Assembly: GCA_023247135.1 (NCBI GenBank)
Contig: JAHFHB010000078.1
Span: forward strand, 1-8,132
DNA: 8,132 bases
DNA from: Candidatus Omnitrophota bacterium
GTDB lineage: Bacteria; Omnitrophota; Omnitrophia; Omnitrophales; Aquincolibacteriaceae
Direction: 5' to 3'
In this document: in pieces, positions 7,101 to 8,132 of the stretch
How positions within the stretch are numbered: position 1 is the stretch's first letter
Layout: the number at the start of each line of letters is the position of its first letter
The notes under the pieces: model-generated
Database searches by the model: none
What the model saw: the letters and a program-made list of their open reading frames with translations, nothing else
What the model was told of the DNA's origin: nothing
Position numbers and translations under genes: made by a program

Positions 7101-8132
7101 ATTACAGAATCTTCCTAAAGGAGCGGGTTTTCTCAAATTAGTGCGGCTGGCAAGTCTGAAACCGAATGGTGCGGCGGAGAAAGCTTTGACGGGTGATCCG
7201 TTGGATTTGAAGGCTCCCCCGGGCGGCGTCAGAAGCAAATACGCTGAACTTTCTATTTTAGCAGATCCGGAATTACGTTCAAAACTCGAAACAGTCTTGG
7301 GGCAGTTGGCTGTCGCCCCAAATAGCCGAGAGGATATTGAGAAGGCATTATTCGGCGTGCGTAATAAAACGGGTCCTAAAGAAGCCTACAAGCGCACGAT
7401 GATGGATGAGGAAGCTTCTTCTTTTGATGTTTCGATGGAGGCGGAGCGCGCGATTAGAGCCTCGATGCGGGGCACCCGATTAGACGAGTTCTACGACACG
7501 GGCAATGAGTTTATTAGCAATCAGATTGTTTCAGTTCTTGCCGAGGCGGCTCTGCAATTATTAAACCAATCAGAATGGTCGGAAATCCAGCGTATTGGCC
7601 AACAGGCTATTGAGCAAGCCGAGGATTCCGAGACGCAAGTTCAAAGCGAAGTGGATTTGACGGCGGCGCCGATTGAACAGCTTTTAGTCAAGTTGGGGAA
7701 ACAATTGAAAGCTTATGACAAGGGCGATAACAGTGCGTTGTCAGCGGATCGTCAGAGGATTATTTTTGACCCTCTGGTTACGGAGATAGCAAAGGCGATT
7801 AGCAGTGCATCCGAGGATAACAAGACAAGATTGACTCCAATACTTGCAGCGCATAAAAAAACTTTGAAGAGACTGAGTGTTGCCGCCGTGCAAAGAAAAC
7901 CGTCGTTGTCTCATTCTGAGCTTGTGGTGAACTCTCCACGCGTTGAGGACTTCAGTAAAACAGCGGCTCCGAACGTGGTTTTTGCGCATTCGATGATGGC
8001 GTCGGGTGATCTGGTTTCCCTCCCGATAAAAAACGATGTGAGGGCCAAGCTTCTTGGGAAGGCCGTAACCATTGAAAGACAAAAACAGTCAGGCAAAGCG
8101 GTGAACCCTAAAGCCGTGAAAGCGTTGATTCA
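1..8132 (+). CDS. Internal part of a giant multidomain protein (both ends outside the window)
   Basis: Frame 1 is open across all 2,710 complete codons plus two bases of the next; there is no stop, and no start can be assigned because the frame is already open at base 1. The product is at least about 2,700 residues and probably much longer. The reading is not a chance opening: the translation contains recognisable domain signatures (HELRH at 585-589, a polymerase-beta-type nucleotidyltransferase motif at 1588-1604, HEAT-like helices), amphipathic helices, membrane segments and a repeated pentapeptide (R/K)SEMR between modules. Composition is rich in Ala, Leu, Glu and Lys with almost no Cys, as expected for a large bacterial protein of helical domains. 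No single function can be given. Giant multidomain proteins of this style are known from Omnitrophota, which I infer as the likely source. Alternatives are a polyprotein cut into modules, or a fusion of formerly separate genes. The coding call is very secure; function and taxonomy are not. Confidence 0.96.
316..330 (+). other. Possible degenerate HExxH position (QIGLR, residues 106-110)
   Basis: The helix at 103-117 reads ALLQIGLRRALAVEA. If aligned with helices of the form LLHExxH, the two His and the Glu would be replaced by Gln106, Arg110 and Ile107. A beta strand (GVIGIH) just before it adds some resemblance to a peptidase core. No metal ligands remain, so catalysis is not expected. The similarity is by eye only and could be chance. 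Confidence 0.2.
1192..1206 (+). repeat. RSEMR junction motif 1 (residues 398-402)
   Basis: The first clear copy of the recurring pentapeptide, in the context DRKRSEMRAQ. It separates the acidic beta-rich end of module 1 from the hydrophobic Tat-like segment of module 2. The preceding K397 makes the site strongly basic. Its codons are cgc-tca-gaa-atg-cgg. Confidence 0.9.
1216..1281 (+). other. Tat-like signal or membrane anchor inside the giant ORF (residues 406-427)
   Basis: Four residues after the first RSEMR comes SRRAVLVGLGVAG followed by ITAVVASFV. This is a twin-arginine pair in an S-R-R-x-V-L setting, close to the S/T-R-R-x-F-L-K consensus of Tat export signals, joined to about 19 uncharged hydrophobic residues. 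Aromatic and charged residues (FWRQEK) follow at once. No clear AxA signal-peptidase site is visible right after the hydrophobic stretch, so an uncleaved anchor is as likely as a cleaved signal. In an ordinary protein this arrangement (Met, Arg, a short polar stretch, RR, hydrophobic core) would sit at the N-terminus. Here it lies at least 400 residues into the chain, directly after a junction motif. The membrane segment is fairly secure; Tat use is speculative. Confidence 0.6.
1321..2376 (+). other. Module 2: zinc-metallopeptidase-like domain (residues 441-792)
   Basis: After the membrane-like segment come amphipathic helices (448-495) and an edge-strand motif (NGDIFISQELVDA, 512-524). A hydrophobic helix then carries AHELRHVQQH (584-593), which contains the HExxH zinc signature at 585-589. 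Downstream, GLRELEAYQMEKK (611-623) supplies Glu614 and Glu616 as possible third zinc ligands, in the manner of gluzincins whose third ligand is a Glu on a later helix. A further pair of His (665, 669) lies in a helix after a short insert. The strand, HExxH helix and Glu helix are in the expected order, so a peptidase fold is likely, but I cannot name the family. The remainder to 790 is helical. The likely chemistry is peptide-bond hydrolysis with bound Zn2+; the substrate is unknown. If the preceding segment spans the membrane, the domain would lie outside the cytoplasm. Confidence 0.65.
1753..1767 (+). other. HExxH zinc-binding motif (HELRH, residues 585-589)
   Basis: His585 and His589 would bind zinc and Glu586 would act as the general base, as in HExxH metallopeptidases. 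The motif sits in a hydrophobic helix (LMPLVAIVAHELRHVQQ), with hydrophobic residues at positions typical of true HExxH helices, and is followed 25-27 residues later by Glu614/Glu616. Confidence 0.75.
2377..2391 (+). repeat. KSEMR junction motif 2 (residues 793-797)
   Basis: The second copy, with Lys in place of the first Arg, in the context SAKSEMRTTAAPAG. It lies between the end of the peptidase module and the solenoid. Its Ser and Glu codons (agc, gag) differ from the other copies, so the peptide rather than the DNA word is kept. Confidence 0.88.
2530..2586 (+). repeat. Solenoid internal repeat, copy A (residues 844-862)
   Basis: TPDVLSALFLYSFSRNADY matches copy B about 318 residues later (TPTAASLSALFFAAYASDY) in the T-P start, the L-S-A-L-F core, an aromatic/small stretch and the final D-Y. 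The likeness is at protein level; the DNA has diverged. Confidence 0.5.
3354..3373. repeat. Short GC-rich inverted repeat within the coding region
   Basis: CGCCGGC and GCCGGCG flank a six-base loop (GAGCCA) and could form a seven-base-pair hairpin in DNA or mRNA. There is no T-run after it and it lies within codons for a Gly/Ala/Pro turn in the solenoid, so it is not read as a terminator. It is noted as the clearest hairpin that I saw in the window. Confidence 0.5.
3484..3540 (+). repeat. Solenoid internal repeat, copy B (residues 1162-1180)
   Basis: Partner of copy A at residues 844-862, sharing TP, LSALF and terminal DY. Each copy is followed by further helices and then an Ala/Pro turn before the next helix (LAQAVPNRVASL after copy A, LHALTPAERVAIL after copy B), which extends the match weakly. 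Confidence 0.5.
3793..3807 (+). repeat. RSEMR junction motif 3 (residues 1265-1269)
   Basis: The third copy, in the context AVKRSEMRTAEAPANR. It ends the solenoid and starts the alpha/beta region that precedes the nucleotidyltransferase. With copies 2 and 4 it shares an Ala-Pro a few residues after the motif. Confidence 0.9.
3808..4680 (+). other. Module 4a: alpha/beta region of unknown family (residues 1270-1560)
   Basis: The first part (1278-1400) alternates strands and helices: GHIIFEITG, a long helix DLAQTAIQAFITRLG, then LQFSDNLSIRFFE, KLVGFEIGNS, GIRGTIFLTTNAAAKS and TGFALVAEEK. This suggests a compact sheet-plus-helix domain. From 1403 to 1515 it is mainly helical (TPAETRELITRLS, TPEVLTQLHELAQQFF, QVEADLVAWINS, LLPALMKALNLEKQAVLSLLG). 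A Pro-rich turn (VFPNPARAPPAYPE, 1521-1534) links it to the nucleotidyltransferase. I recognise no catalytic signature or family. It lies in the same RSEMR-bounded unit as the transferase and may be its partner or substrate-recognition part, but that rests only on position. Confidence 0.5.
4681..5385 (+). other. Module 4b: polymerase-beta-type nucleotidyltransferase domain with helical tail (residues 1561-1795)
   Basis: Residues 1588-1604 (YGSYLYGFRVEPTDLDV) fit the nucleotidyltransferase superfamily pattern hG[GS]-x(9-13)-Dh[DE]h exactly: G1589-S1590, ten residues, then D1601-L-D1603-V, followed by a hydrophobic strand (LVVVD). A preceding helix (VSRLKDWLTQTLRQ) and strand (ILSIVPYGS) are as expected. 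A later strand (ADITFIT, 1638-1644) carries Asp1639, a candidate for the third metal-binding carboxylate. The C-terminal part (1682-1795) is helical and probably the substrate-side bundle (MRRMLEAYLLIRKFD, MTEILFALHRTLSSS). Enzymes of this fold transfer a nucleotide from NTP to a protein, RNA or small molecule using two Mg2+ ions. All key residues are present, so activity is plausible. The acceptor is unknown; protein AMPylation, drug adenylylation or tRNA addition cannot be told apart. Such a domain inside a giant protein is unusual. Confidence 0.75.
4762..4812 (+). other. Nucleotidyltransferase active-site motif (residues 1588-1604)
   Basis: G1589 and S1590 would contact the triphosphate, and D1601 and D1603 would bind the catalytic Mg2+ ions; the spacing fits the family rule. 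The following VLVVVD strand is the usual central strand. Confidence 0.8.
5395..5409 (+). repeat. RSEMR junction motif 4 (residues 1799-1803)
   Basis: The fourth copy, in the context ISARSEMRAAPRE, directly after the last helix of the transferase tail. It ends with cgc rather than the cgg used in the other copies, and an Ala-Pro follows as in copies 2 and 3. Confidence 0.9.
5716..5772 (+). other. Predicted membrane segment (residues 1906-1924)
   Basis: VALGLSALVAFGIVLLLFG is 19 uncharged, mostly aliphatic residues preceded by the basic pair K1904-R1905 and ended by Pro-Asn. It is long and hydrophobic enough to span a membrane. Confidence 0.7.
5830..5898 (+). other. Predicted membrane segment (residues 1944-1966)
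   Basis: VMSTVLVGIAAFFGYKIFHFVSN is hydrophobic apart from K1959 and H1962 near its end and is followed by the basic stretch FRKGRAIR. It pairs with the segment at 1906-1924 as a hairpin. Confidence 0.6.
6001..6015 (+). repeat. RSEMR junction motif 5 (residues 2001-2005)
   Basis: The fifth copy, in the context TSVSRSEMRSQDRG. It follows the basic helix after the membrane hairpin and precedes a flexible linker. Confidence 0.9.
6178..6330 (+). other. Low-complexity Ala/Pro/Arg linker (residues 2060-2110)
   Basis: The stretch is dominated by Ala, Arg, Pro, Ser and charged residues: an Ala-rich run (AALAAAAARR, about 2072-2081), then PEPGSPAPTSP (2086-2096), then AAKTARNRQAREAA. It has the look of a disordered or extended hinge between folded parts. 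The DNA is GC-rich here and gives long but spurious openings in other frames. Confidence 0.65.
6331..7455 (+). other. Module 6: unrecognised mixed domain (residues 2111-2485)
   Basis: After the linker the sequence becomes globular. Strand-like pieces (APVYYLNPA, GFSLEAVSA, GIVFEAPSEAHYELN, PIVEVRAVLP; 2133-2195) are followed by helices (SKLLTSFLAEWNVRKALFG), a hydrophobic strand-turn (QAVLMLPLDDLPTLVLLAKSLP) and a longer helix run. A second sheet-like part follows (SIIQLGVGSLRLAITSN, RESITAFFEPE, GAGFLKLVRLASL; 2324-2386). The last third is helical (KYAELSILADPELRSKLETVLGQL, REDIEKALFG). I see no catalytic motif and cannot assign a family. The two sheet-plus-helix parts may be two domains. 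It is bounded on the right by the weak RASMR motif. Confidence 0.5.
7456..7470 (+). repeat. Degenerate junction motif RASMR (residues 2486-2490)
   Basis: AIRASMRGTRLDEF keeps the first Arg and the final Met-Arg of RSEMR but has Ala-Ser in place of Ser-Glu. Its distance from copy 5 (485 residues) is in the range seen between good copies (202-534). It could be a worn junction or a chance match within a helix. Confidence 0.35.
7471..8132 (+). other. Module 7: helical region running off the window (residues 2491 onward)
   Basis: The sequence is mainly acidic and Gln-rich amphipathic helix (ISNQIVSVLAEAALQLL, EWSEIQRIGQQAIEQAEDSETQ, IEQLLVKLGKQLKAYDKG, PLVTEIAKAISSA). From about 2635 it turns to a Ser/Val-rich and possibly beta part (HSELVVNSPRVEDF, APNVVFAHSMMASGDLVSLPI). 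The early part may form a coiled coil or helical bundle. No family is recognised. The frame is still open at the last base, and no further junction motif occurs before the edge. Confidence 0.5.

Noticed and set aside
1..8132. RNA genes, CRISPR arrays, insertion sequences, promoters and gene boundaries
   Set aside because: I saw no tRNA- or rRNA-like segments, regularly spaced direct repeats, transposase signatures or terminal inverted repeats, and no non-coding gap, because frame 1 covers every base.

Overview
The whole 8,132-base window lies inside one very long protein-coding gene on the + strand. Reading frame 1 runs from the first base to the last without a stop: 2,710 codons, all translated and checked line by line, with neither start nor end in view. 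The window therefore shows an internal slice of a giant protein. No second gene, RNA gene, CRISPR array, mobile element, promoter or terminator could be supported on either strand. Residue numbers below count from base 1 of the window.

The slice is built from dissimilar modules separated by a recurring pentapeptide, (R/K)SEMR, at residues 398, 793, 1265, 1799 and 2001, with a weaker relative, RASMR, at 2486. In order the modules are: (1) residues 1-397, helical, unrecognised, perhaps with a worn-out protease motif; (2) 403-792, a Tat-like or membrane-anchor segment, then a zinc-metallopeptidase-like domain with HELRH; (3) 798-1264, a HEAT/ARM-like alpha-solenoid; (4) 1270-1798, an unrecognised alpha/beta region, then a DNA-polymerase-beta-type nucleotidyltransferase with its helical tail; (5) 1804-2000, a small domain and a hydrophobic hairpin with two membrane segments; (6) 2006-2485, an Ala/Pro/Arg linker and an unrecognised domain; (7) 2491 to the edge, helical and unrecognised.

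Organism: a bacterium of moderate GC content. A giant open reading frame with RSEMR-like linkers between unrelated domains fits what I recall of the candidate phylum Omnitrophota (former OP3), whose members are known for extremely large proteins. This is a memory-based inference, not a proven assignment.

The most interesting reading is a bacterial polyprotein or beads-on-a-string giant. Each (R/K)SEMR marks a junction, and the first is followed directly by what looks like an N-terminal export signal. The membrane segments of different modules are hard to reconcile in one uncut chain. One module is a candidate protease. Whether the motif is a cleavage site, an internal start or a structural linker cannot be decided from sequence alone.
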